Assembly: GCF_018100905.1 (NCBI RefSeq)
Contig: NZ_JAGJEG010000008.1
Location: 62,001-126,000 of the forward strand
Source: Pseudoalteromonas sp. MMG010
GTDB lineage: Bacteria; Pseudomonadota; Gammaproteobacteria; Enterobacterales; Alteromonadaceae
Length of the DNA: 64,000 bases
Direction: 5' to 3'
Shown here: piece after piece, positions 37,618-46,141 of the stretch
Layout: every line of letters begins with the position of its first letter
Numbering within the stretch: position 1 is the stretch's first letter
Position numbers and translations under genes: made by a program
Notes under the pieces: model-generated
The model's database searches: none
The model's input: the letters and a program-made list of their open reading frames with translations, nothing else
What the model was told of the DNA's origin: nothing

Positions 37618-38916
37618 ATGACAAGAACGTATATCGATGTATTGTGTGTAGATGATGACGAAATCGTTCTTCGCTCGCTCTCTAGGCTACTAAAAAATAA
37701 CAATCTTAGTAGCATGACATGCTCTAATCCGGATGAAGCCATAGACCTGATTTTTAAACATCAATTTGCATTAATTATTAGTGATATGCGAATGCCCGGT
37801 ATGAACGGTGCGCAATTATTAGAAAAAGCCCAATCACTCACACCCGATACCCAACGTATTTTACTAACCGGTTATTCAGATATAGACACTACATTAGCAG
37901 CAGTAAACCAAGGACAAATTCATGGTTATATTCAAAAGCCTTGGCAAAACGACTTACTACTACAAAGTATTAACGGCAGTATTGAAAAGTACCAATTAAA
38001 AACTCAAAACCATACCCTTCAAATAAAAATTAATCAGCAAAATAAAGAACTTAAAGAGCTTAACAATAATCTTGAGCAACAAGTAGAAAAGCGTACTAAA
38101 CAAATCAGAAAAGTATTAAAGCAATTACAAGAAGCGAATGAACACGAAAAAATAGAACATAAATCAACCGTTGAACTACTTTATAATTTTATAAACGCCA
38201 ATCCATATTTAGACAGTAACAAAGCACAAAATATTGCCAACACCTGTGCGCAAATTGCCATCGCATTAAAGTTACCGCCTAAAGCGGTAGAGCTCGCCCC
38301 ACTAGGAGGGTATTTAGCGCAAATAGGGCTATTAGGTATGGATCCTGCGCTTTATGAAACCCCTTTTTCACAACTTACAGAACAACAACGAAAAACATTT
38401 TATACCCATCCAAGTACAGCACAATTAATGCTAATGCCCGCAACACATTTACACTATGTTTCTGAGGCAATTTACTACCAATTTGAGCGCTACAATGGCA
38501 ATGGTTTACCCAAAGGGTTATCGGGAAATGACATCCCCATTGGGGCAATGATGATAAATATAGCCAGGGATTATTGGGAAGCCTTTGAACAAAGCCCGAG
38601 TACCAAAGATGTTGAAAAACACCTTTACGCCCAAGATGTTATAAAGCGCTATAGCGGAACGTTTTATCATCCTAAATTAACTAAAGCATTAGAAAGCTGC
38701 CAAAGTAAACTGGCATGCCAACAAAATAGTTCAGGTTCTATTAAAGTGTGTAATGCACAAGAATTAGAAGAAAATAATGTATTAGCACGTGCTTTACATA
38801 GTCATGCAGGTATATTACTCCTGCCTAAAGGCCATGTTTTTACTAAAAAATCTATCGAAAAACTACAGCAGCTCGAAGCGAAAAAGCCAGCGCCATTTAG
38901 GCTAATGATTAAATAA
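37618..38916 (+). CDS. Response regulator with degenerate HD-GYP-like output domain
   Basis: A 432-aa protein. The receiver domain (1-120) has the acidic pair VDDDE, the phospho-acceptor Asp in IISDMRMPGMNG (D56) and the KPW loop. A coiled coil follows (about 125-175). The C-terminal domain resembles HD-GYP c-di-GMP phosphodiesterases in layout (THPSTAQLML; YYQFERYNGNGLPKGLSGNDIPIGAMMINIARDYWEA), but the HD motif is replaced (YLAQIGLLG for the usual LHDIGKIG) and GYP reads GLP. It is probably a non-catalytic sensor or scaffold. ATG at 37618 is chosen for its AGG site 9 nt upstream. It diverges from the histidine kinase gene. Confidence 0.85.
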   Translation: MTRTYIDVLCVDDDEIVLRSLSRLLKNNNLSSMTCSNPDEAIDLIFKHQFALIISDMRMPGMNGAQLLEKAQSLTPDTQRILLTGYSDIDTTLAAVNQGQIHGYIQKPWQNDLLLQSINGSIEKYQLKTQNHTLQIKINQQNKELKELNNNLEQQVEKRTKQIRKVLKQLQEANEHEKIEHKSTVELLYNFINANPYLDSNKAQNIANTCAQIAIALKLPPKAVELAPLGGYLAQIGLLGMDPALYETPFSQLTEQQRKTFYTHPSTAQLMLMPATHLHYVSEAIYYQFERYNGNGLPKGLSGNDIPIGAMMINIARDYWEAFEQSPSTKDVEKHLYAQDVIKRYSGTFYHPKLTKALESCQSKLACQQNSSGSIKVCNAQELEENNVLARALHSHAGILLLPKGHVFTKKSIEKLQQLEAKKPAPFRLMIK

Positions 38917-39024
38917 ACTTAATTTCTAGCATGTTTATCAATAATAGCGCCGTTTATATGATCTATAATGGCTTTTTTTTCGTTACAATAACCTTAATAT
39001 AAAGTTTTGCTGAAGGAGCAAACG

Positions 39025-40044
39025 GTGTCGCGATTTTCTGGTATTACCGACAACCCACACGATGGGCGTTTTAATAAAAAAACAGGCATTTTACTGACCA
39101 ATTTAGGCAGCCCCGATGCCCCCACCGCAGCCGCACTGCGCACTTATTTACGCGAATTTTTATCAGATCCCCGTATTGTTGAAATTCCACGTTTGCTTTG
39201 GATGATCATTTTACATGGTATTATTTTACGCGTAAGACCAAAACGTTCAGCAAAATTATACAAAAGTATTTGGACCGAAAACGGCTCACCACTTACTCAC
39301 ATCACAAAACAACAACGCGACAAACTCGATACCTTATTAAAGCAACAAGGGTACAGCGAAACCGATGTAGTTATGGCAATGCGCTACGGTAATCCTTCTA
39401 TCGAAGCGGGTTTAAAAACCCTACGTAACAAAGGCTACACCCGAATAATCGTACTGCCCTTATATCCGCAATATTCTAGCCCAACAGTTGGTTCAACGTT
39501 TGATGCAGTTGCAAATGTTTTAAAAAAATGGCGTTGGGTACCAGAACTTCATTTTGTGAGCGGCTATCATAAAAACCCACTTTATATAGAGTCGCTGGCC
39601 AACAGTATTAGTGAGGATTTAAACGCTCACGGTGTACCGCAAAAATTAGTATTTTCGTACCACGGAATGCCGCAGTTATTTTTAGAAAGAGGCGACCCTT
39701 ATTATTGCCTTTGCATGCAAACCACACGTTTGGTCATCGAAAAGCTAGGGCTTGAGAAAGACCAAGTGATCAGTACTTTTCAAAGTCGTTTTGGTAAAGC
39801 GCAATGGCTGCAACCTTATACCGATGCCACACTAGAGGGCTTTCCTGAACAAGGAATAAAAGATATCGCTATAATAAGCCCTGCATTTAGTGCCGATTGC
39901 CTAGAAACACTCGAAGAGTTAGAAGCCGAAAACCGCGAAATATTTGAGCATGCTGGAGGCGAAAAATACCGTTATATCCCAGCTTTAAACGACAGAGACG
40001 ATCACATTAATGCACTTATTGATGTACTTAAACCTATGTTATAA
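39025..40044 (+). CDS. hemH: Ferrochelatase
   Basis: Inserts ferrous iron into protoporphyrin IX, the last step of protoheme synthesis. From the GTG at 39025 it is 339 aa. AAGGAG lies 6 nt upstream, which decides the start over the TTG at 39007. Signature segments are GILLTNLGSPDAPT near the N-terminus, AMRYGNPSIE, LPLYPQYSSPTVGSTFDAV, VFSYHGMPQ with the catalytic His, YYCLCMQTTRL, and TFQSRFGKAQWLQPYTD. It ends with a conserved Glu-rich helix (ETLEELEAENREIFE). Confidence 0.97.
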   Translation: MSRFSGITDNPHDGRFNKKTGILLTNLGSPDAPTAAALRTYLREFLSDPRIVEIPRLLWMIILHGIILRVRPKRSAKLYKSIWTENGSPLTHITKQQRDKLDTLLKQQGYSETDVVMAMRYGNPSIEAGLKTLRNKGYTRIIVLPLYPQYSSPTVGSTFDAVANVLKKWRWVPELHFVSGYHKNPLYIESLANSISEDLNAHGVPQKLVFSYHGMPQLFLERGDPYYCLCMQTTRLVIEKLGLEKDQVISTFQSRFGKAQWLQPYTDATLEGFPEQGIKDIAIISPAFSADCLETLEELEAENREIFEHAGGEKYRYIPALNDRDDHINALIDVLKPML

Positions 40045-40048
40045 ACAA

Positions 40049-40076
40049 AACGCTCTGGCAAAAACGAGCGCTTTTT
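40049..40076 (+). terminator. Terminator after hemH
   Basis: CGCTC and GAGCG form a short stem around an A-rich loop, followed by CTTTTTTG. The stem is short but the T-run is strong. Confidence 0.65.
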
Positions 40077-40109
40077 TGTGTCACCGTAATTTAGTGCATC
40101 GCATGTAAA

Positions 40110-40562
40110 TTACGGTGTTTTTATCCCTATCGCGATGTCGATTTCGTTTTCACTTTTGTAAAATTCGTAATCGGTTTGATATTCACGAATATGTGGACAT
40201 TGGCTATCATTAAAGTATTGCCAAATTTCCCCCCAAAGCGCTATCACTGCCTCTGGCATTTTACCTTTTTTACTAAACACCAAATAGCCGCCCTCAGTTA
40301 GGGTAACCTGGGTTAAATTACCGAGCGAATTTAACCCTGTATCTGTCCCTGCAATCACATCAAAATAACCATTCATGTCATTTTCATAATTGCAGTACAC
40401 ACCATACACTTTCGACTCATCATTAAGTTGTGGTCCGCATTGAGCAGCAAAGTCTTGCCACAGCGCGCCTATTTTGGCTTTAGCAGGGTTCATTTCATCC
40501 GCATTACACGTTCTGATCATCATGCCAGATAACGCCTTGGCGGTTAAATTTTTAACTTCCAT
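40110..40562 (-). CDS. GyrI-like / AraC effector-binding domain protein
   Basis: A 150-aa stand-alone small-molecule-binding domain of the GyrI/BmrR-C type, starting MEVKNLTAKALSGMMIRTCNADEM. IGALWQDFA, YGVYCNYENDMNGYFDVIAGTD and the terminal EYQTDYEFY..NEIDIAIGIK match the repeated fold of the family, including the conserved Glu near the C-terminus. There is no DNA-binding domain. AAGGAAA precedes the ATG at 40562; the frame extends 33 codons upstream without support. Members can sequester toxic ligands or act as hydrolases; no function can be fixed here. Confidence 0.85.
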   Translation of the reverse strand: MEVKNLTAKALSGMMIRTCNADEMNPAKAKIGALWQDFAAQCGPQLNDESKVYGVYCNYENDMNGYFDVIAGTDTGLNSLGNLTQVTLTEGGYLVFSKKGKMPEAVIALWGEIWQYFNDSQCPHIREYQTDYEFYKSENEIDIAIGIKTP

Positions 40563-40759
40563 TGTATTTCCTTTTATAAAGCAGGCCAGCTCAAAATTTA
40601 GCATAAAAATCCAGCTTTGCTTGTAAGGTGCCCCTTTACTGTGCCAATAAACAGCAAACACATGGAAGGTTAACGTGTTATAAAGTACACAGAAGTACGC
40701 TCTATACCGTCCTTTTTTAGGATTTTTCTAACAAAAACACCTCACAAAAACGTTTGCAT

Positions 40760-41641
40760 CTACGCTGTTTTAGGCTGTATAGCGCTTATCACCTCAATAA
40801 TGTACTGCATGCGCTTGGCCAATGGCTTATGCCGATGATGGCATACATAAATGTCTTCGCTAATGGGATGCGCTAAGTGAAAAGTGTTGATTAGTTCGGG
40901 GTTATTAAACGCACTTACCGCATGAGCCGGTAATACGGTAAAGCCCAACCCTAAACTAACCGGCTGTAAAATTAAGCTAATTTGATTAGAAAAACCCATC
41001 CGCTTAAACTGATCAACATGTTCAAACTCAGGGTAGTTTTCGCTAAGCAATAACTGTGCATGGTGTTTCGCATCGGGATGACCAATAAAACCTAACTCGC
41101 ACAAGTTTTGCCACGTAGGCTGCGTAACTCGTGAAGGAGTGACCAGTAATAACGCCTCTTTTGCTATTTTATGGCTTATTAGCTCGCTTAAACTGGGCGC
41201 TTGAGTTAAAAAACCGATATCAGCACTGTGATCAGCCACTGCCCGCTCAACACTGCTATTAGGCGCAAAGCGGTAATCTATACTGAGTTCGTTATGCTGC
41301 GTTTGCAGTGCTAACAAGCGATTATAAAACTGTAAACCACAGCTGCCCGGCGACTGTATTTTGACTAACCCCGTATACGCAGAGTCTTCTTTTAATTGTT
41401 GTTCTAAAAACTGCCACTGTTTAAGTAATGCACTGCCTTGTTGATATAAATTTTGTCCCCTAACCGTCAGCGAAAACTGTTTACCATGACGCTCAAGCAA
41501 CTGGCAATTCACTTGTTGTTCTAGCTTTTTAATGTGCTGGCTCACGCCAGACTGCGTCATATATAAGCGCTCAGCGGTGCGTGTAAAATGATTTACTTCT
41601 ACTAAAGTACAAAACGTATTTAACCAAACTGGATTTATCAT
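40760..41641 (-). CDS. LysR-family transcriptional regulator
   Basis: A 293-aa regulator. The N-terminal winged helix-turn-helix reads LNTFCTLVEVNHFTRTAERLYMTQSGVSQHIKKLEQQVNCQLLER (from about residue 6), and a periplasmic-binding-like effector domain follows. It is divergent from the VOC protein at 41737 across 95 bp, the usual layout for a LysR protein controlling its neighbour. The effector is unknown. No clear ribosome site precedes the ATG. Confidence 0.93.
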   Translation of the reverse strand: MINPVWLNTFCTLVEVNHFTRTAERLYMTQSGVSQHIKKLEQQVNCQLLERHGKQFSLTVRGQNLYQQGSALLKQWQFLEQQLKEDSAYTGLVKIQSPGSCGLQFYNRLLALQTQHNELSIDYRFAPNSSVERAVADHSADIGFLTQAPSLSELISHKIAKEALLLVTPSRVTQPTWQNLCELGFIGHPDAKHHAQLLLSENYPEFEHVDQFKRMGFSNQISLILQPVSLGLGFTVLPAHAVSAFNNPELINTFHLAHPISEDIYVCHHRHKPLAKRMQYIIEVISAIQPKTA

Positions 41642-41736
41642 AACAAAACGTACTTAAAATGATGATTAATGATAACTTTACTTAATATTAGTCTGACCGT
41701 AAACTTTTTCCATTCACTAAATAAGGAAACAATATT

Positions 41737-42237
41737 ATGAGTCACACTTACCCTCGTAGTTTTTCGCACATTGGCATTTCGGTCCCTAACGTTGAAAAAG
41801 CCGTTGAGTTTTACACCAAAGTAATGGGTTGGTACACCATCATGCAGCCCACCCTCATTACAGAAGATAACAGCCCTATTGGCGAAATGTGTACCGATGT
41901 ATTTGGTGCTAACTGGGAAAAGTTTAAAATAGCGCACCTATCAACAGGTGATCGTATTGGGGTAGAGATCTTTGAATTTAAAGATCAAGAAAACCCTAAA
42001 GATAACTTTGAATACTGGAAAACAGGTATATTTCATTTTTGTGTTCAAGACCCCGATGTAGAAGGCCTTGCTGAACGTATTGTGGCCGCTGGGGGTAAAA
42101 AACGCATGCCAGAGCCACGTTACTATTATCCGGGTGAAAAGCCATACCGTATGATTTATATGGAAGACCCATTTGGCAACATCCTTGAGATTTACAGCCA
42201 TAGCTACGAGCTAATTTATAGCGCAGGGGCATATTAA
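41737..42237 (+). CDS. VOC-family protein (lactoylglutathione lyase-like)
   Basis: A 166-aa vicinal-oxygen-chelate enzyme. It starts FSHIGISVPNVEKAVEFYTKVMGWY, with a likely metal-binding His (FSHIG). FHFCVQDPDVEGLAERIVAAGGK opens the second half, and MEDPFGNILEIYSHSYE supplies the conserved Glu. A longer glyoxalase-like member than the one at 30.3 kb. AAGGA precedes the ATG. The divergent LysR gene is the likely regulator. The substrate could be a dicarbonyl or aromatic compound, unresolved. Confidence 0.88.
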   Translation: MSHTYPRSFSHIGISVPNVEKAVEFYTKVMGWYTIMQPTLITEDNSPIGEMCTDVFGANWEKFKIAHLSTGDRIGVEIFEFKDQENPKDNFEYWKTGIFHFCVQDPDVEGLAERIVAAGGKKRMPEPRYYYPGEKPYRMIYMEDPFGNILEIYSHSYELIYSAGAY

Positions 42238-42267
42238 CCAAGCAATTTAATAAGTAAAAGTATAAAT

Positions 42268-42300
42268 AAAACCGCTATTTACCATGGCGGTTTTTATTTT
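42268..42300 (+). terminator. Terminator after the VOC gene
   Basis: AAAACCGC pairs with GCGGTTTT, followed by TATTTTT. It begins 31 bases after the stop codon. Confidence 0.85.
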
Positions 42301-42384
42301 TAACCCCACGAGTTGAGCGTTCACGGCTTATTACCAACAAAGTGTAAAATAAGAAAACAGGCTACTGAATAAATTAAATTTAAA

Positions 42385-42399
42385 TGTTATAGTATAACG
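42385..42399 (+). promoter_or_regulatory. Zur box upstream of the DUF3299 gene
   Basis: TGTTATA-G-TATAACG is a 7-1-7 inverted repeat with a single mismatch to the gammaproteobacterial Zur consensus TGTTATANTATAACA. It ends 26 bp before the start codon at 42426, within promoter range. A perfect version lies ahead of zrgA at 49621, the far end of the same island. Confidence 0.82.
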
Positions 42400-42425
42400 T
42401 AATTAGCATTTTAAAGTTTAATCTC

Positions 42426-43007
42426 ATGATCTTAAACCTAACTAAACGATTTGTTTTTCTAAGCATTTTTTTTATCAGCACCGTTGCCAGCCCAAGCGTA
42501 ATTGCAAACGAGAAAGACTATAAAACCATAGAATGGATACAATTATTACCTAAAGATGACCTAGACGCACTCTTAAATCCTCCCGAATACCTAGACGATA
42601 TTGCCGATGGTTCAGCGCAAGATACGATAGAAAACTTTGATAGCAGTCAGTTTTCGAACGAACACGAAAAGCGCTACCAACAAGCATTAAACTCTATGCG
42701 CGTAATGACGAGTTTTAACAATACTAAAATACGTATTCCGGGGTTTATCGTGCCGCTTGAATCGGTTGAAGGTGAAGACATTACCGAATTTTTTATTGTG
42801 CCTTACTTTGGCGCATGTTTACATTTGCCACCTCCACCGCCTAATCAAATTATTTATGTTGAGCATAAACAAGGTGTTGAGCTTGAAAGCTTGTACGATG
42901 CATTTTGGTTTGAAGGAACGTTATCGATAGTCACGGTAGAAAATGAGCTAGGTACGTCTGCGTACCAACTTACTTTAGATAGCGTATCGCTGTATGAGGA
43001 GGAGTAA
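42426..43007 (+). CDS. Secreted DUF3299-family protein
   Basis: A 193-aa exported protein. The signal peptide covers residues 1-27 (ending SVIA-NEK). The DUF3299 core follows: MRVMTSFNNTKIRIPGFIVPLE, ITEFFIVPYFGACLHLPPPPPNQIIYV, then YDAFWFEGTLSIV. The GACLHLPPPPPNQ motif (Cys and His) is a candidate metal site. The family is linked to envelope transport systems in marine bacteria but has no proven activity. A Zur box upstream makes it zinc-starvation-induced by inference. The next gene starts 3 bp downstream. Confidence 0.85.
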   Translation: MILNLTKRFVFLSIFFISTVASPSVIANEKDYKTIEWIQLLPKDDLDALLNPPEYLDDIADGSAQDTIENFDSSQFSNEHEKRYQQALNSMRVMTSFNNTKIRIPGFIVPLESVEGEDITEFFIVPYFGACLHLPPPPPNQIIYVEHKQGVELESLYDAFWFEGTLSIVTVENELGTSAYQLTLDSVSLYEEE

Positions 43008-43010
43008 ATA

Positions 43011-43457
43011 ATGAACAACAAAAAAATAACTCTTTTTTGCGCTGTGATTTTAGCCAGCAGTACAATAACAGTAAATGCTTGTGAATTGCATGCTAATGGC
43101 GGATATGCAAACCAGTTTCATCCCTTTGCACGTCAGCATTTTCAACCCCCTATACTACAAAACTTTACACTAAATCATGCCAACCAAAGTACCGTAAAAA
43201 CAGGCGATGAAAACATCGCTAAATTTAGCTACCAAATACCTAAACGCTACACCAATGTAAATATCACGTTTATTGCCAGTGATGCAATTAACTTAACGAG
43301 TAAACCCTCACTATTACTGACCCGTAACCGCGGTATACATCATTTAAAATATGTTGCTAACCAAGCAGGTAACGCCGAAATCATTATTAAAATAGCAGGT
43401 TTTTTAAATAGTCAGCCGTTTTCTCTTGAACAAAAAATAGCGGTGTCAGCAAGCTAA
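43011..43457 (+). CDS. Small secreted protein in the Zur-boxed pair
   Basis: A 148-aa exported protein of no family I recognise. The signal peptide ends near VNA-CEL (about residue 23). The mature start CELHANGGYANQFHPFARQHFQPP is rich in His and Cys, which could bind metal. The rest is a predicted beta-sandwich (AKFSYQIPKRYTNVNITFIAS, LLLTRNRGIHHLKYVANQAGNAEIIIKI). GAGGAG precedes the ATG, 3 bp after the DUF3299 stop. The stop codon lies in the loop of a 13-bp hairpin. A periplasmic metal-binding role is inference from composition and regulation. Confidence 0.78.
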   Translation: MNNKKITLFCAVILASSTITVNACELHANGGYANQFHPFARQHFQPPILQNFTLNHANQSTVKTGDENIAKFSYQIPKRYTNVNITFIASDAINLTSKPSLLLTRNRGIHHLKYVANQAGNAEIIIKIAGFLNSQPFSLEQKIAVSAS

Positions 43458-43469
43458 CACCGCTATTTT
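43434..43469. terminator. Hairpin between the two convergent Zur operons
   Basis: AAAATAGCGGTGT (43434-43446) and ACACCGCTATTTT (43457-43469) are perfect 13-bp complements with a 10-nt loop that contains most of the upstream gene's stop codon. A on one side and T on the other make it a plausible bidirectional terminator. Confidence 0.85.
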
Positions 43470-43485
43470 AGCGCTCAATATTTAA

Positions 43486-45114
43486 CTACCACGAGCCATA
43501 CATTGGGTTAGGTAATAAAAACAGCGATTTTCCTATTTTAGGTAACAGCGTGTCTACATTCGCATTTTCTTGCGTTACGCCACTAAAGTCTTCAATGTTA
43601 TCTCCTACTTGAAACAAAATAGACTGTGGTTGTTGCCAGCTATTTTGTGCATTGTTAGGCGTAAAGCAATCAGCATTACCTTGTGTAACTTGCTGGCGAC
43701 GTAAGTCTTTATCGTTTATAAACTGCTTATTATTAACGGCACTTTTATCGGCCTGCGAACGCCCTATTAAACATGTATTTTGATTGTTTATAGCCAAGCC
43801 AACTGCTTTTAAGTTGTTCCATGTATTTTCATCTAATTGCTTGTCACGATTAGTAATAAGTGCAATTTTACCTCCGTGTTTAAACACCGTTTCGATAAAT
43901 GACTTAGCACCTGGGACTAAGGTTGCATTTTCGCTTTTTACCCAAGCTTGCCAAGTTTTTGGTGTGTACCCCGATTGGGTTAACTCACTGTGCTTTTGAT
44001 AAGCCGAGTTATCTAAAATAGTTTCATCAACATCCATTACTGCAACCCAGTTAGCGCTTTGTTGAATGTGAGTATCAAGAGCAACCACACTTGCCTCAGC
44101 TTGCTGATACATATGAGCCGTGAGCGCCTGATACTCTTTACTTGTGGTTTGCCATTTTACCGCCGATGATAGCGCGGCGTTATCTAAGTTTAACGTCACA
44201 GATACCGCACAATGATCGCTTAACATGGCATCGCGTTGCATATTTTTAAATGGGTGAACAACCGCCGAATCAGCAATACGTTGAGTGTCCATCCCACCAA
44301 CAATAATATGATCGATAGGCGCAGGGTAACGCGCTTGGCAACCCAATAAATGCGCAGTGGTATTTGTTGCGCTGCGTTCATCATTCAATAGCATCTGTGT
44401 GGCGCGGTTATAAGGCGCAGAAAGACGATGATTAAAATCACCTAAAATAAGATAAGGCTGTGCGGCCGACTCATGTTTTTCTATCCAATTATTAAGCACT
44501 GGGACTTGTTGTGCATAGGTTTTACATGCAGGTTTATCACTTTTTAAGTAGTCATCTACAAAGCAGCCACTTTTCATATGAACGTTTAGTAAATCGGTCG
44601 CACCGGCGGCGGTATTAACCGTAATTTGTAAACCAAATCGTAGGCCTATTTTTTCAAGTCCGAGTTCATCAAAGGCGTTAACGGCTAATACAGGTACTGA
44701 TTTTTTTACTGCAAATGCCACTTTTTGTTGTGTTGATTCAGCACCGGTTCCTCTGCATGTATAACTTGGGCTATCGGCTCTAGGTGATACGATTAACTGC
44801 CATTGAGTGTCAGCAAACACTTGTTGCAACGCCTCTTTTGAAGCCACTTCTTGTAAGGCAATAATATCCGCATCTAAATTTTCAGCATAATTTTGTAATG
44901 CTTTAATCTGCTCGGGAGTACGCGCTTTACAGCCACTATCAATAGGAAATGCAAGATGTTCAATATTCCAAGTAGCCACTTTTAAAGGCGTGGCTAATGC
45001 ACCAGACATGACGTTTAACGGCTCACCAGTCTTAACGGGCTCACTTGAAGTCACAGTACACCCTGTACTGAGCACAGCAACAGCCAGTAGCGTTAACGAA
45101 TTAAATAGTTTCAT
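43486..45114 (-). CDS. Fused nuclease-phosphatase lipoprotein (EEP domain + HAD acid phosphatase)
   Basis: A 542-aa two-domain protein. A lipobox (VLSTGC, Cys19) predicts a lipid-anchored envelope protein. Residues about 45-305 are an endonuclease/exonuclease/phosphatase domain: VATWNIEHL, IIALQEV, ILGDFNHRL, SDHCAVSV. Residues about 330-542 are a HAD class-B/C acid phosphatase: VMDVDETILDNSAY, IALITNRD and FQVGDNIEDFSG. Both folds use Mg rather than Zn. Together they could cut extracellular nucleic acid or nucleotides and release phosphate. Last gene of the six-gene Zur operon (16 bp after the GTPase gene), so probably a zinc-sparing substitute for zinc phosphatases; that role is inferred. 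Confidence 0.9.
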   Translation of the reverse strand: MKLFNSLTLLAVAVLSTGCTVTSSEPVKTGEPLNVMSGALATPLKVATWNIEHLAFPIDSGCKARTPEQIKALQNYAENLDADIIALQEVASKEALQQVFADTQWQLIVSPRADSPSYTCRGTGAESTQQKVAFAVKKSVPVLAVNAFDELGLEKIGLRFGLQITVNTAAGATDLLNVHMKSGCFVDDYLKSDKPACKTYAQQVPVLNNWIEKHESAAQPYLILGDFNHRLSAPYNRATQMLLNDERSATNTTAHLLGCQARYPAPIDHIIVGGMDTQRIADSAVVHPFKNMQRDAMLSDHCAVSVTLNLDNAALSSAVKWQTTSKEYQALTAHMYQQAEASVVALDTHIQQSANWVAVMDVDETILDNSAYQKHSELTQSGYTPKTWQAWVKSENATLVPGAKSFIETVFKHGGKIALITNRDKQLDENTWNNLKAVGLAINNQNTCLIGRSQADKSAVNNKQFINDKDLRRQQVTQGNADCFTPNNAQNSWQQPQSILFQVGDNIEDFSGVTQENANVDTLLPKIGKSLFLLPNPMYGSW

Positions 45115-45130
45115 TTTTTATCCTATACAT

Positions 45131-46141
45131 TTATTTTTGTAGGCACTGCATAAATGATTGCTGCCAATCTAAAGGGGGTTGCGCGGTAATTATTTCTATA
45201 CGGCTTTCGTGGCATTTTTTAAGCTCATTAATACTTAACACATCATCGGCAAGGTTAAACCCAAATGCCCCTTGTTGTGTTATAAACGCCGCTTTTACTC
45301 GGGTTACTTGTAGCTCACTAAACCACTGTTTAAGCGCCTGTAGGTTAAATATATGTTGTGGCGCAATACGCCATCCAATACTGTAATAACCTTGCGCGTT
45401 ATTTTGTACAGTTAAAATGCCACTTTGAGGAAAACTAAGAGTATTAATATCAACATACTGAGTTGGCGCATGATGTGTATGGCTATCGCTGAAACACGCA
45501 TTATTTTTACTCGATTCATTGTGTAAAACACTCAGATCTAATTGCCCAAACTCACTAAATATAACCTTAGGCATCTGCTCAAAACGCTCTGCAATATATG
45601 CGGTTAACCGGCTTTTATCGTGTTCTGTATATAAATCGTGTTTATTGCCTACAATAATATCGGCAATATCAATTTGTTGATTAAAAATGGCATGTTGCGT
45701 ATACCGCACGTCATTAAGTTTTCGGGCATCCACTAAAGTTATGCTTTCGTTAATTGTTAATACATCTTTGAAATGCTCGCTGCTTAGTGTCGCTAGCACT
45801 TCTTTAGGGTGGCCTAACCCTGTGGGCTCAATTAATAAACGGTGAGGTTTAGCTGTTGCAAGTAATTGGTTTAACGCTACTTTCATAGGTACGCCTGCGC
45901 TGCAACACATACAACCACCAGGGACTTCACGTATAAATAGCGTATTGCTCTCAGAGGGCTGCCCTTGCAATAAAGCGCCATCAATACCGACCTCGCCAAA
46001 TTCGTTAACTAACACTGCCCAGCGTTCATGTGCGGGCTTTTGTTGTAACAACGACAAAATAGCGCTGGTTTTTCCAGCGCCTAAAAAGCCACTAATAATT
46101 GAAGTGGGAATTGCATGTAACGTTTTATTGTTAGAGTTCAT
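45131..46141 (-). CDS. COG0523-family GTPase (putative zinc metallochaperone)
   Basis: A 336-aa G3E GTPase of the CobW/ZigA/ZNG1 group. Walker A is GFLGAGKT (18-25). The metal motif GGCMCC (75-80) carries the CxCC set (Cys77, Cys79, Cys80). The switch II area reads EPTGLGHP, the base-recognition motif is NKHD, and a His-rich stretch SDSHTHHAP lies near 220. The C-terminal CobW domain follows. Such proteins deliver zinc to clients in zinc shortage. The start overlaps the carbonic anhydrase gene by 11 bases. Confidence 0.93.
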   Translation of the reverse strand: MNSNNKTLHAIPTSIISGFLGAGKTSAILSLLQQKPAHERWAVLVNEFGEVGIDGALLQGQPSESNTLFIREVPGGCMCCSAGVPMKVALNQLLATAKPHRLLIEPTGLGHPKEVLATLSSEHFKDVLTINESITLVDARKLNDVRYTQHAIFNQQIDIADIIVGNKHDLYTEHDKSRLTAYIAERFEQMPKVIFSEFGQLDLSVLHNESSKNNACFSDSHTHHAPTQYVDINTLSFPQSGILTVQNNAQGYYSIGWRIAPQHIFNLQALKQWFSELQVTRVKAAFITQQGAFGFNLADDVLSINELKKCHESRIEIITAQPPLDWQQSFMQCLQK

